From a bacterium (GTDB lineage: Bacteria > UBP13 > UBA5359): a stretch of DNA of 17,132 nt. The position numbers and the translations under genes were made by a program. Below are positions 7,201-14,865 of the stretch, piece by piece; position 1 is the first letter of the stretch; every line of letters starts with the position of its first letter. The notes beneath the pieces were generated by a model. The model was not told the DNA's origin and searched no databases. It was given only the letters and a program-made list of their open reading frames with translations. The stretch lies in the NCBI GenBank assembly GCA_028685295.1, contig JAQUEL010000043.1, forward strand, positions 1 through 17,132, read 5' to 3'.

Positions 7201-7758
7201 GTGAACGCAGGATGCAAAGATATTTTGTTGCACATATGCTGCGGACCATGCTCTCTTTATCCGTTAAGAGAGCTGCGGCGGGAAGGCTTGGAGCCGAGAG
7301 GGTACTTTTTCAACCCCAATATACAACCTTACACAGAATTCAAGAAACGTCTGGCGGCATTGCGATGCATTGCCGCTAATGAGGGGCTGTCATTGCAGGC
7401 AGAAGAATCATATCCATTGGAAAACTGGCTGAAGACGGCTTTGCAGGCTGAGAACAGATGCCTAGAATGCTATCGCCGGCGCCTGTCGGCAGCCGCTGCC
7501 CGAGCTGCAGCGGAGGGATATCATTTATACTCCACTACTCTATTAGTCAGCCCCTATCAGCAACATGATGCAATAGCTCGGATCGGTACCGAGGAGGGTG
7601 AACGTTATGATGTTGAATTCGTTTATCGTGATTGGCGTTTGGGATGGCCTGCCGCTAAGCAAGAGATAAGAGAACAAGGTATATATTTGCAGCCTTACTG
7701 CGGCTGCATTTTTAGTGAGCGGGACAGGTATTACCGTCGGCGGGAGGTAGATCGATGA
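7201..7758 (+). CDS. queH: Epoxyqueuosine reductase QueH (DUF208)
   Basis: QueH is the non-cobalamin epoxyqueuosine reductase that converts oQ to queuosine in tRNA, replacing QueG. The 185-residue protein shows the three cysteine motifs of the family: HICCGPCS (Cys13, Cys14, Cys17), RCLECYRRR (Cys87, Cys90) and YCGC (Cys167, Cys169). These carry the iron-sulfur cluster, additional metal and redox cysteines. The start is a GTG at 7201, three bases after the ruvB stop, with GGAG at 7188-7191 as ribosome binding site inside ruvB. The stop overlaps the queA ATG as ATGA. Direct coupling to queA, which makes the substrate of QueH, supports the assignment. Confidence 0.92.
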   Translation: MNAGCKDILLHICCGPCSLYPLRELRREGLEPRGYFFNPNIQPYTEFKKRLAALRCIAANEGLSLQAEESYPLENWLKTALQAENRCLECYRRRLSAAAARAAAEGYHLYSTTLLVSPYQQHDAIARIGTEEGERYDVEFVYRDWRLGWPAAKQEIREQGIYLQPYCGCIFSERDRYYRRREVDR

Positions 7759-8789
7759 TGGCTTCGAGCCACGATCTCTTGCTTTCGGATTATAACTATC
7801 ACCTGCCGCCTGAGTTTATAGCTCAGGAGCCGGCGGAGCCGCGTGATACCTGTCGCCTGATGGTTATAAATCGTGATAGCGGCAGAATAGAGCACCGTAT
7901 TTTTTATGATATTCTCGATTATCTGAACGAGGGGGATCTGCTGGTAATCAATGATACCAGGGTCATACCTGCCCGGTTATTCGGCAGGCGCCAGACCGGA
8001 GGCACAGTAGAAGTTCTGTTGTTGCACGAAGTCAGGTGCGGTGAGTGGGAATGTCTGGTCAAACCGGGCAGACGTGTGCATCCCGGGGAGAGGCTGGAGT
8101 TCGGTGAAGACCTAGACGCGGAAGTAACAGCACGTACGGAAGCCGGCGGCAGATTGATCCGTTTTCGCTGGGAGGGGAATTTTCTTGATGTGCTGCAGCG
8201 CTTGGGCGAGATGCCGTTGCCGCCTTATATCAAACGTAAGCTGGAGGATGCTGAGAAGTATCAAACGGTTTATTCGCGCCAGCCGGGATCTGCCGCCGCT
8301 CCCACAGCCGGCCTGCATTTTACGCCGTCTCTACTGAAAAAGATCAAAGATGCAGGAATAGGGTTGAGCAGTCTGACTCTGCATGTAGGCCTGGATACCT
8401 TTCGTCCGCTGCGTCACGAGAGCGTAGTGGAACATCAGATGCATTCCGAGTATTACCAGATCCCTGAAGATACTATAGAGGCGGTTATATCCACGCGAAA
8501 AAGCGGTGGCAGAGTGGTAGCCGTTGGTACCACTACCACGCGAGCTTTGGAAGCGGCTTTTTCCGGTCCGGAACCGGTGTGCTCCGGCTGGACCGATATC
8601 TTCATATACCCGGGTTTTATCTTTAGAGTCACGGATATGCTTCTAACCAATTTCCATCTGCCCAAGACCAGTTTGCTTCTGCTTGTCAGCGCCTTTGCCG
8701 GGCGGAACCTGGTGCTTGGCTCATATAATCTGGCTGTGAACGAGGGCTATAGATTTTTCTCCTTTGGAGATGCCATGCTTATTATTTGA
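7755..8789 (+). CDS. queA: S-adenosylmethionine:tRNA ribosyltransferase-isomerase QueA
   Basis: QueA transfers the ribosyl part of S-adenosylmethionine to preQ1 in tRNA, forming epoxyqueuosine. The 344-residue protein has the typical length and signatures: an N-terminal YHLPPEFIAQEPAEPRD, DLLVINDTRVIPARLFG, EMPLPPYIKR, AAPTAGLHFT, TLHVGLDTFRP and LLTNFHLPKTSLLLLVSAFAG. GGGAGGT at 7742-7748 serves either the ATG at 7755 or the adjacent ATG at 7758; I keep 7755 because it overlaps the queH stop. The tgt gene that often follows queA is absent here, and a histidine kinase gene comes next. Confidence 0.96.
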   Translation: MMASSHDLLLSDYNYHLPPEFIAQEPAEPRDTCRLMVINRDSGRIEHRIFYDILDYLNEGDLLVINDTRVIPARLFGRRQTGGTVEVLLLHEVRCGEWECLVKPGRRVHPGERLEFGEDLDAEVTARTEAGGRLIRFRWEGNFLDVLQRLGEMPLPPYIKRKLEDAEKYQTVYSRQPGSAAAPTAGLHFTPSLLKKIKDAGIGLSSLTLHVGLDTFRPLRHESVVEHQMHSEYYQIPEDTIEAVISTRKSGGRVVAVGTTTTRALEAAFSGPEPVCSGWTDIFIYPGFIFRVTDMLLTNFHLPKTSLLLLVSAFAGRNLVLGSYNLAVNEGYRFFSFGDAMLII

Positions 8790-8871
8790 CCGATATCTGT
8801 TTTTACCGGGTGTGCCGAGGGTATAAGGTAACTGCTGATTGTTGATTAGTGTTAGTGCAAAGTGGAGAGTA

Positions 8872-10611
8872 ATGCTGGTGAGACGTTCCATAAGATCGCG
8901 CTTTATTCAATATGCCTTCATTATAATTCTGCCGCTGCTGGTGGCAGGTACGGCCTTGCTTTATCAATATTATCATGATAAACAGAGCGATATCAAGCTA
9001 TCTGTGCTGGCGCAGGCCAGGGCTGCATCGCAAATGACCACTCTATGGTTAAACGTGCAAAGCGATTCACTGGAAACGATGGCGGGCACCCCGGCCGTCA
9101 GAACCCGTAATCTGCCCGTAATTAAAACATATTTCATCCGCCTGCTCAACAATAAAAAAGAGTGGCAGAACATCTTCCTTGCAGATGAGAGAGGGAGAGT
9201 TCTTGTCAGCTATGCTCCCTTCCAGTCCGGAGTATCGGTGGCCGATAGAGATTATTTTATTCAGGTCAAACGTACCGGCCGGCCTTACGTATCGGATTTT
9301 ATCGCCAGTGGGCGGTTTACACATGCTCCTACAGTGATTATCGCATACCCGTTAAATGATGATAAGGGTAATTTTACCGGCATTATGGCGCTTTCGCTGG
9401 CGCCAAAAGAATTGGGCGAGATGTTCTCCAGGCTGAAGCTCCCCTTCGGATATATTATTAGTGTCTTTGACAGAAAAGGAGTGCTTATCAGTCGTAATCT
9501 TAATGTTGAGAAATATCTTGGTCATCGCTATACCGACAAAGTTATTCAGGATGCTTTGGCGGGGAAGACAGACATAACGCTGGTAAAGAGCCCTGTTGAC
9601 GGCTATTTTAGCCTTCTGGCCAGCACTCCGGTGAATAATACCGGATGGGCTTTAATTACCGGTGCGCCGGAGAGAGTGATCTATGGAGAATTTCGTCGGG
9701 CGGTATGGGCTTTTATTATATTTGTTGCTTTAATGCTCCTGCTATCCTATTTTCTGGTCGTTCTTCTGGCACGGCGATTTACTCAGCCCATAATTAATAT
9801 CGAGGAGACAGCCGCTAGAATAGGGCGTAATCAATTGGATAGCAGAGTGCATGTAGAAAGTGGCGATGAAGTTGAAGATCTTGCCCATGAGATAAATCGG
9901 ATGGCTGAGGAATTGCAGGCCACAGCCAGATCGAGAGCTGATTTTCTGGCTAGAGTATCACATGAACTACGCTCGCCGTTAACCGTTATCCGTATCTTTT
10001 TGGATCTGGTTGCCGCCGGAAAGCTGGGAGAGCTTCCCGAGCGTATGCGCAAAGGATTGGATTCTGCTTTGAGGCAGTCACAGCGGCTTCATCAGGTTAT
10101 AGAAGACCTTATATCGTTATCCGACCTGGAAGCCAGGCGGGTAGAATTCAAGCGGGAGCGGATAGAGCCAGCCGAGATGTTAAACGATGCTGTCAGGGAT
10201 ATGCTGCCGGCGGCAGAGGTAAAGAAGTTGTATCTTAAGCTGGATATCTCCGATCCTTTGCCCGTTATTAATGGTGATCTTGATTGGCTTAAGGATACCC
10301 TTAAGAAGGTAATAGATAATGCTATAAAATTTACCGATAAAGGCGGGGTAATGGTTAATGCCTGCTCGGACCAAGGCAATTTACGCATTGAGATCAGCGA
10401 TACAGGTGTAGGAATTTCCGCTGAGAATCTGAAACATATCTTCGAACGTTTCTACCAGGTGGAAGATATCAATATTCGTCGCGTTCAGGGCAGTGGAATG
10501 GGGCTACCCATTGCCGGCCTGGTAGTCAAAATGCATGGCGGATCGATATGGGTAGAGAGTCCCGGAATAGGACAGGGAAGCAAGGTTATTATCCTGCTGC
10601 CTGCAAGCTGA
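8872..10611 (+). CDS. Membrane sensor histidine kinase (Cache-HAMP-HisKA-HATPase)
   Basis: The 579-residue protein has a transmembrane helix at about 11-33, an extracellular region of about 240 residues resembling a double Cache sensor domain (DRDYFIQVKRTGRPYVSDF and the distal GVLISRN are typical), a second helix at about 277-302, and a HAMP linker. The HisKA domain follows with the phospho-acceptor in VSHELRSP (His364). The ATPase domain has an N box (Asn483 in VIDNAIKF), a G1 box DTGVGI (Asp510), an F box FERFYQ and a G2 box GSGMGLP. All catalytic boxes are intact. The start at 8872 (ATG after GTGGAGAG) is preferred to a TTG 33 bases upstream. No response regulator is adjacent, so its partner and ligand are unknown. 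Confidence 0.9.
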   Translation: MLVRRSIRSRFIQYAFIIILPLLVAGTALLYQYYHDKQSDIKLSVLAQARAASQMTTLWLNVQSDSLETMAGTPAVRTRNLPVIKTYFIRLLNNKKEWQNIFLADERGRVLVSYAPFQSGVSVADRDYFIQVKRTGRPYVSDFIASGRFTHAPTVIIAYPLNDDKGNFTGIMALSLAPKELGEMFSRLKLPFGYIISVFDRKGVLISRNLNVEKYLGHRYTDKVIQDALAGKTDITLVKSPVDGYFSLLASTPVNNTGWALITGAPERVIYGEFRRAVWAFIIFVALMLLLSYFLVVLLARRFTQPIINIEETAARIGRNQLDSRVHVESGDEVEDLAHEINRMAEELQATARSRADFLARVSHELRSPLTVIRIFLDLVAAGKLGELPERMRKGLDSALRQSQRLHQVIEDLISLSDLEARRVEFKRERIEPAEMLNDAVRDMLPAAEVKKLYLKLDISDPLPVINGDLDWLKDTLKKVIDNAIKFTDKGGVMVNACSDQGNLRIEISDTGVGISAENLKHIFERFYQVEDINIRRVQGSGMGLPIAGLVVKMHGGSIWVESPGIGQGSKVIILLPAS

Positions 10612-10701
10612 TTAATTTGCAGGAATAGTAATAACAGTGATGGAAAATATTTTGCCTCCTTTTACCCTGGATAAAATATCCGCAAATATTCGGTCAAAGG
10701 C

Positions 10702-10728
10702 AGACGGCGGTGATAATGGTCGTCTTTT
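10702..10728 (+). terminator. Weak candidate terminator after the histidine kinase gene
   Basis: AGACGGC (10702-10708) pairs with GTCGTCT (10719-10725) with one G-U pair and a 10-base loop, followed by TTT and A. The stem is short and the T-tract brief, so termination is likely to be partial. Confidence 0.3.
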
Positions 10729-10798
10729 ACGGATAGAGAATTAAGGTATCACAATTATCAGGAGCAACAATAACCACACACACAATTCCCCATGGCGC

Positions 10799-10827
10799 TT
10801 GACACCCCCATAACAGAATGGTATATT
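10799..10827 (+). promoter_or_regulatory. Strong sigma-A-type promoter for the LacI-family gene
   Basis: TTGACA (10799-10804), a 17-base spacer and TATATT (10822-10827) match the consensus at 6 of 6 and 5 of 6 positions. Transcription would start near 10834, about 36 bases before the TTG start codon. The predicted start falls inside the operator-like site at 10832-10843, which suggests autorepression. Confidence 0.72.
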
Positions 10828-10831
10828 GTGG

Positions 10832-10843
10832 TCAAACGTTAAA
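10832..10843. promoter_or_regulatory. Operator-like half match at the LacI-family gene start
   Basis: TCAAACGTTAAA matches the central TTTAACGTTAAA of the larger dyad at 11949-11960 at 10 of 12 positions, including the central CG and the whole right half. It overlaps the predicted +1 of the regulator promoter. It is less symmetrical than the downstream dyad and would be the weaker site. Confidence 0.5.
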
Positions 10844-10869
10844 CTAAAGTATCTACAGAGGTTGCTGCC

Positions 10870-11892
10870 TTGAAAAGGATTTGCCTGAAGGATATTGCTG
10901 AGGAAGTGAACGTTTCGCAAACCGCCGTCAGCAAAGTGCTGAACGGTTTGCCTATACGTATAGGACAGGCGAAGAGGAATAGGATTATCGAGACTGCCCA
11001 AAGGCTGGGGTATTCGCCCAACATGATTGCCCGTGGACTGAGGAATCGGAAGACGAAATCCATCGGTATAGTGATCCCCGATATGAGTACCCTCTTTTAC
11101 CCGGAATTGCTGCGATCCCTGGAAATATATCTCTCTTTACACGGTTATCAGGCGCTTATCTGCAACAGCGAGGATAATCCTGCAAATGAGCGGGAACATA
11201 TAGAAAACCTGTTAAGCAGGTCGGTTGATGGGCTGGTGGCGGCACCGGCTTCTGGCCGGGATAATATAGATTATTTCAGAGAGGTCCAGGGGAGCAAAAA
11301 GACGTTCATCCTTATAGACCGGTATTTTGCCGGAGAGAATTTGAATTTCATTGTAACAGATAACAAGCAGGGTGCCAGAGATGGCGTTGCCCTGCTAGCC
11401 GATCGTGGGGTACGTCGGATATTTTATCTTGGTAATATAAGGCGCAATCAGCCCCTTGAAGACAGGTTGGCAGGTGTGCAGGAAGAGTCGGCATGTCGGG
11501 ATATCCTTTTTGTATCTGAGCAGATATTTTTCACAGCGCCCGACAGGGAAAGCGTCAGGGAAACGGCAGAGTGTATGCTGGATAAAGATTTAAACGGCAC
11601 CGGCATCTTTCTGGAATCCAACCGCTTATTGATGGGACTGCTGGATACTGCGTGTCGGAAGGGACTGCGGATACCGAATGATTTTTTCGTTATAGGCTTT
11701 GATCCCTTTACCGTCAAGATGATCTATCCTGGTGACTTCGACTCCTTGCAGGTAATCAGGGAACCGCTACCGCTGATAAAGCAGGATATCGCCGGTATGG
11801 TAAAAGCGGTCGGCGAATATCTGGTATCAAGCCTGGAAAGACAGCCGGAACGGCATCTGCAAAAGATGCTGCCTGCAGCAGTAATAACGTAA
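10870..11892 (+). CDS. LacI/GalR-family transcriptional regulator
   Basis: The 340-residue protein has the LacI layout. An N-terminal helix-turn-helix (about 1-25, LKDIAEEVNVSQTAVSKVLNG, recognition helix SQTAVSKV) is followed by the hinge region SPNMIARGLRNRKT. A periplasmic-binding-protein-like effector and dimerisation domain extends from about 60 to the end (SIGIVIPD, then VIGFDPF near the C-terminus). Such proteins bind palindromes with a central CG and usually release on binding a sugar or sugar derivative. The start is a TTG at 10870 with AGAGG at 10857-10861 upstream, which gives the family N-terminus. The five enzyme genes begin 90 bases downstream, and two CG-centred sites flank this gene, so it is most likely the local repressor. 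The effector is unknown. Confidence 0.92.
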   Translation: MKRICLKDIAEEVNVSQTAVSKVLNGLPIRIGQAKRNRIIETAQRLGYSPNMIARGLRNRKTKSIGIVIPDMSTLFYPELLRSLEIYLSLHGYQALICNSEDNPANEREHIENLLSRSVDGLVAAPASGRDNIDYFREVQGSKKTFILIDRYFAGENLNFIVTDNKQGARDGVALLADRGVRRIFYLGNIRRNQPLEDRLAGVQEESACRDILFVSEQIFFTAPDRESVRETAECMLDKDLNGTGIFLESNRLLMGLLDTACRKGLRIPNDFFVIGFDPFTVKMIYPGDFDSLQVIREPLPLIKQDIAGMVKAVGEYLVSSLERQPERHLQKMLPAAVIT

Positions 11893-11941
11893 TAATGGAG
11901 TGAGCATACTCAGTTCTTACTTTGGGGAAGGTTTTGTAGCA

Positions 11942-11967
11942 TCTTCGGTTTAACGTTAAATCGAAGA
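11942..11967. promoter_or_regulatory. 26-base palindromic operator before the oxidoreductase operon
   Basis: The dyad is centred between 11954 and 11955 and 12 of its 13 base pairs match; only 11948/11961 fails. The core reads TTTAACGTTAAA with the central CG typical of LacI-family operators, flanked by TCTTCG and CGAAGA arms. Its right end overlaps the GAAGGAGA ribosome binding site of the first enzyme gene (ATG 11983). A weak TTCTTA (11914-11919) and TAGCAT (11937-11942) pair, 17 bases apart, could be the promoter, which would place the dyad over and just after the start site. Confidence 0.75.
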
Positions 11968-11982
11968 AGGAGAGATATCGTT

Positions 11983-12909
11983 ATGAAAGCGTTGCAGATC
12001 ACAGAGCCTTATAAATTCAGAATTATCGATATGGCGCCGCCCGTGCCTACGGCCGACGAAGTGGTTATCAAGCTGGAGTATGCGGCTATCTGCAACCAGA
12101 ACGATTACAAGATCTTCTATGGTCTCTACGGCGATCTGATCAAATACCCTTGCGAGCCCGGCGTCTATGGGCATGAAGGCGTGGGTATTATAACGGAGAT
12201 CGGCAGCAATGTTAGCAATTTTAAGGTAGGAGACCGGGTGGTCATGATGCTGGAAGGTGGGCCTATGCTCTACCGGGAGTACGTTTGCCGCAAGGCCTGG
12301 AGCGTAGTGCCCGTCAGGACGGCGGCACCGGAAGCGGCAGCCGTTTTAGAAATCTTCGGTTGTACGCATCACTGTCTGGAGATTGCCGGTGATCTGGGTG
12401 ATAAGAAGGTAGCCATCGCCGGCCTCGGCCCGGCCGGGCTGGCCCTGTTGCAGCTTATATCTCTCAACCCGCCACGGGAGCTTATCGGCATTGAAATCTC
12501 AGAAGAGCGGGCTGAAGCCGGCAGAAGGCTAGGCATGAAAAGGGTGATAAACCCTATCGTCGAATTGGGTAGCCTGATCGAGGAAGGGGCGGATCTGGTC
12601 ATAGACGCCACCGGCGTGCCTCAGTCCATTCTCAATTCCTTCGAGATAACCCGGCACGAGGTAATTATCTTTGGCTTTACCAACGAGAAGTTCGAGGTGG
12701 ATCAGTCTCGCTGGTTTCAGAAGGAACTGGTCATCAAAAACTCCAAGGTGCAGACTATCGGCAATTTGAGAGCGGTGGTGCAATTGCTGGAAGAGGGCCG
12801 GATAGATCCCGGCAGCTTTATCGGCGGCATTATGTCATTTGAGGAATACGATAAGGCGGTGGAGAAGGTTTATAAAAAGGAAGCCGTCAAGATTCTGTTG
12901 AAGTGGTGA
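11983..12909 (+). CDS. Zinc-type MDR dehydrogenase, alcohol/polyol dehydrogenase-like
   Basis: The 308-residue protein belongs to the medium-chain dehydrogenase/reductase superfamily. The N-terminal GroES-like catalytic domain keeps the catalytic-zinc ligands Cys37 (AAICNQND) and GHE (His64, Glu65). The Rossmann domain has GLGPAG at 147-152 followed by an acidic residue after the second strand (GIEISEER), which favours NAD+ over NADP+. The four-cysteine structural-zinc lobe is absent, and the protein is shorter than the usual 340 residues or so. It probably oxidises a secondary alcohol of a sugar, polyol or cyclitol. It is the first enzyme gene after the operator, with GAAGGAGA as ribosome binding site, and its stop is three bases before the next gene. 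Confidence 0.85.
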   Translation: MKALQITEPYKFRIIDMAPPVPTADEVVIKLEYAAICNQNDYKIFYGLYGDLIKYPCEPGVYGHEGVGIITEIGSNVSNFKVGDRVVMMLEGGPMLYREYVCRKAWSVVPVRTAAPEAAAVLEIFGCTHHCLEIAGDLGDKKVAIAGLGPAGLALLQLISLNPPRELIGIEISEERAEAGRRLGMKRVINPIVELGSLIEEGADLVIDATGVPQSILNSFEITRHEVIIFGFTNEKFEVDQSRWFQKELVIKNSKVQTIGNLRAVVQLLEEGRIDPGSFIGGIMSFEEYDKAVEKVYKKEAVKILLKW

Positions 12910-12912
12910 TGT

Positions 12913-13857
12913 ATGAACGTATTAGTTACCGGTGCAGGCGGCAAGCTGGGACGCCGGCTGCTTCCGGCCCTGGTTAAGGCTGGTCACAGCGTTAGGGCGC
13001 TGCAGTTCAGAACTCCGATTGTCTGCAATGGAGTGGAGGCAGTCATAGGCTCGGTAAGCGATGCTCGGGCCGTGCGGCAGGCGCTGCAGGATATGGATGT
13101 TGTCTGTCATTTAGCCACCAGCAAGGAGGATGCCGGCTTTTTCGATACCAGCATCAAGGGGACCTTCAATCTGCTGGAAGGCAGCCGAGAAGCCGGCATA
13201 AAGCAATTTATTCTGGCCGGCGGCGATGCTGCTCTGGGTATCTTCTTCAATCCGCAGCCGGTTCCGCTAGATGAATGTGCGCCGCTCAGAGCATATCCTG
13301 GCTACTATGCCTTCTCTAAAGTTATGGAGGAGACCATGTGCCGGCAGTATACCCTGCAATATGGGTTGCCGGTAACGTTTTTACGCTTCTCCTGGATCCA
13401 GGATGAGGACGATCTACTCTGCCATATGACTTTTAAAGAACCGGATTTTGGCTTCCCTAACTGGCGGAATATAACAGAGATCCCCTATCCCGACGGCGCC
13501 GGCATCCTGCTGCATCCCGGCGGCAAGCCGTATAAGCGGCATATAGTCGGAGTGGATGATGCGGTACAATCCTTCCTGCTGGCCCTGGGTAATCCTGCTG
13601 CGCTGGGTGAGACCTTCAATATCGCCGCCCCGGCGCCGTTCAGCTACGATGTCCTGGCCGGCTATGTGGCTAGAAAGCTTAGCCTGCCGCTCTTTGAAGC
13701 TGTATTGCCCGATTATTATGATTTTTCCATCGATATCGGCAAGGCCCGGGCCGTTCTAGGCTATCGGCCGCGAGATGATGTCTTCAGGATAATAGATAAG
13801 GCCATCGAGTTCCGCTGCTCCGGTGACGTAAGATCGTCTGTGAGATACGGAGGTTAG
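12913..13857 (+). CDS. Extended SDR, NAD-dependent epimerase/dehydratase family
   Basis: The 314-residue protein has the N-terminal Rossmann signature TGAGGKLG (Gly7, Gly10, Gly13), an N-terminal-half layout typical of extended short-chain dehydrogenases (DVVCHLATS, GTFNLLEGSREAGIKQFILAG), and the catalytic YxxxK as Tyr132 and Lys136 (YYAFSK). The substrate domain includes VGVDDAVQSFLLAL and a C-terminal ARAVLGYRPRDD. The segment that normally carries the catalytic Ser or Thr (about 102-108, AGGDAAL) has neither, which is unusual and may mean altered chemistry. It may epimerise, dehydrate or oxidise the same carbohydrate as its neighbours. The ribosome binding site is weak (GTGGTGA inside the preceding gene), consistent with coupling to the MDR gene three bases away. 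Confidence 0.82.
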   Translation: MNVLVTGAGGKLGRRLLPALVKAGHSVRALQFRTPIVCNGVEAVIGSVSDARAVRQALQDMDVVCHLATSKEDAGFFDTSIKGTFNLLEGSREAGIKQFILAGGDAALGIFFNPQPVPLDECAPLRAYPGYYAFSKVMEETMCRQYTLQYGLPVTFLRFSWIQDEDDLLCHMTFKEPDFGFPNWRNITEIPYPDGAGILLHPGGKPYKRHIVGVDDAVQSFLLALGNPAALGETFNIAAPAPFSYDVLAGYVARKLSLPLFEAVLPDYYDFSIDIGKARAVLGYRPRDDVFRIIDKAIEFRCSGDVRSSVRYGG

Positions 13858-13860
13858 TCG

Positions 13861-14865
13861 ATGAGAAGGGTAAAATACGGAGTTATCGGTCTGGGCTTCT
13901 TCGGCGAGAAGCATGTGGAGGTGCTGTCTGCTCTGCCCCAGGTAGAGTTGACGGCTGTTTGCACCAGGCGGGAAGGGCGTTTGCAGGAAGTGGCGCATAA
14001 ATACGGCGTTCCACGCACCTATACGGATTACCAGCACTTGCTGAATGATAAAGATATAGAAGCGGTCAGTATTGTCACCCACGTCAACGATCATCTGCAA
14101 CCAACCCTGGCTGCTCTGGCCGCCGGCAAGCATGTCTTTCTGGAGAAGCCGATGGCGGCCACGACGGAGGAATGCACCCGCCTGATCCAAGCTCTGGAAG
14201 GATATACCGGCGCCTTCATGGTGGGCCATATCTGTCGCTTCGATCCTGCCTACGCTCTGGCCAAGAGGCATATAGACGAGGGCAAAATCGGGAAGATTCT
14301 CTCCATCTATGCCCGGCGCAACATTCCGGCTGCTGTCAGCCAAAGCGTTTTAGCCAGCATTTCACCGTTCATGGGGGATGGTGTGCATGATGTGGATATC
14401 ATGCTCTGGTATACCGGCTCCGCCGTCGAATCTGTCTACGCCCAGGCCATAGATGTGCGGGGGCTGGCCCATCCCGATATCGGCTGGTCCATGTACAGAT
14501 TTGTTGGCGGCGCCGTAGGCGTGACGGAGAACAACTGGTGCTTGCCGCCGGGAACGCCCTTCGAATTGGATGCCCGGATGGAGGTTGTCGGGGACAAGGG
14601 CGCCATCTATATCAACAGTCCCGGCCAGCCTCTGGCTATCAACACAGCAGATGGCTGGCGCTATCCCGATACGGTCTATTGGCCGCGGATGGAGACTGGC
14701 CGGACGGGAGCTCTGAAAGAGGAGCTGACCTATTTCGCTGGTTGTATCCTTAAAGGAGAAAAGCCAGGCATAATTACTCCGGAGGAATCCAGGGCCGCTG
14801 TGGCTGCAGTGGAAGCCGCTGAAAGGTCGGCTCAGACGGGAGAGATAGTGAGGATAACGAAATGA
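13861..14865 (+). CDS. Gfo/Idh/MocA-family oxidoreductase 1
   Basis: The 334-residue protein has the family's two domains: an N-terminal NAD(P)-binding Rossmann fold starting GVIGLGFFGEKH (GxGxxG at 10-15) and a C-terminal alpha/beta substrate domain. The conserved EKP motif is at 95-97 (catalytic-type Lys96), and the active-site histidine is in GVHDVDIMLW (His176). The family includes inositol 2-dehydrogenase, glucose-fructose oxidoreductase and several 3-keto-sugar-forming glycoside dehydrogenases. GGAGGT ends 6 bases before the ATG at 13861. Its stop overlaps the next start as ATGA. The canonical motifs make it the most conventional dehydrogenase of the three, but the substrate is not readable. 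Confidence 0.9.
   Translation: MRRVKYGVIGLGFFGEKHVEVLSALPQVELTAVCTRREGRLQEVAHKYGVPRTYTDYQHLLNDKDIEAVSIVTHVNDHLQPTLAALAAGKHVFLEKPMAATTEECTRLIQALEGYTGAFMVGHICRFDPAYALAKRHIDEGKIGKILSIYARRNIPAAVSQSVLASISPFMGDGVHDVDIMLWYTGSAVESVYAQAIDVRGLAHPDIGWSMYRFVGGAVGVTENNWCLPPGTPFELDARMEVVGDKGAIYINSPGQPLAINTADGWRYPDTVYWPRMETGRTGALKEELTYFAGCILKGEKPGIITPEESRAAVAAVEAAERSAQTGEIVRITK

Noticed and set aside
10600-10623. CCTGCAA/TTGCAGG inverted repeat over the histidine kinase stop codon as a terminator
   Set aside because: The 7-bp stem overlaps coding sequence and has no T-tract on the + strand.
10831-10844. CcpA catabolite-repression (cre) site at the LacI-family promoter
   Set aside because: The central CG and AAACGTT look cre-like, but the outer TG and CA positions do not match. 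The better explanation is the local regulator's site, given the matching dyad at 11942-11967.
13756-14343. Long antisense open frame (195 codons) opposite the SDR and first Gfo genes
   Set aside because: It is a shadow of GC-rich coding sequence on the + strand. It has no family resemblance, and the + strand genes carry clear motifs.
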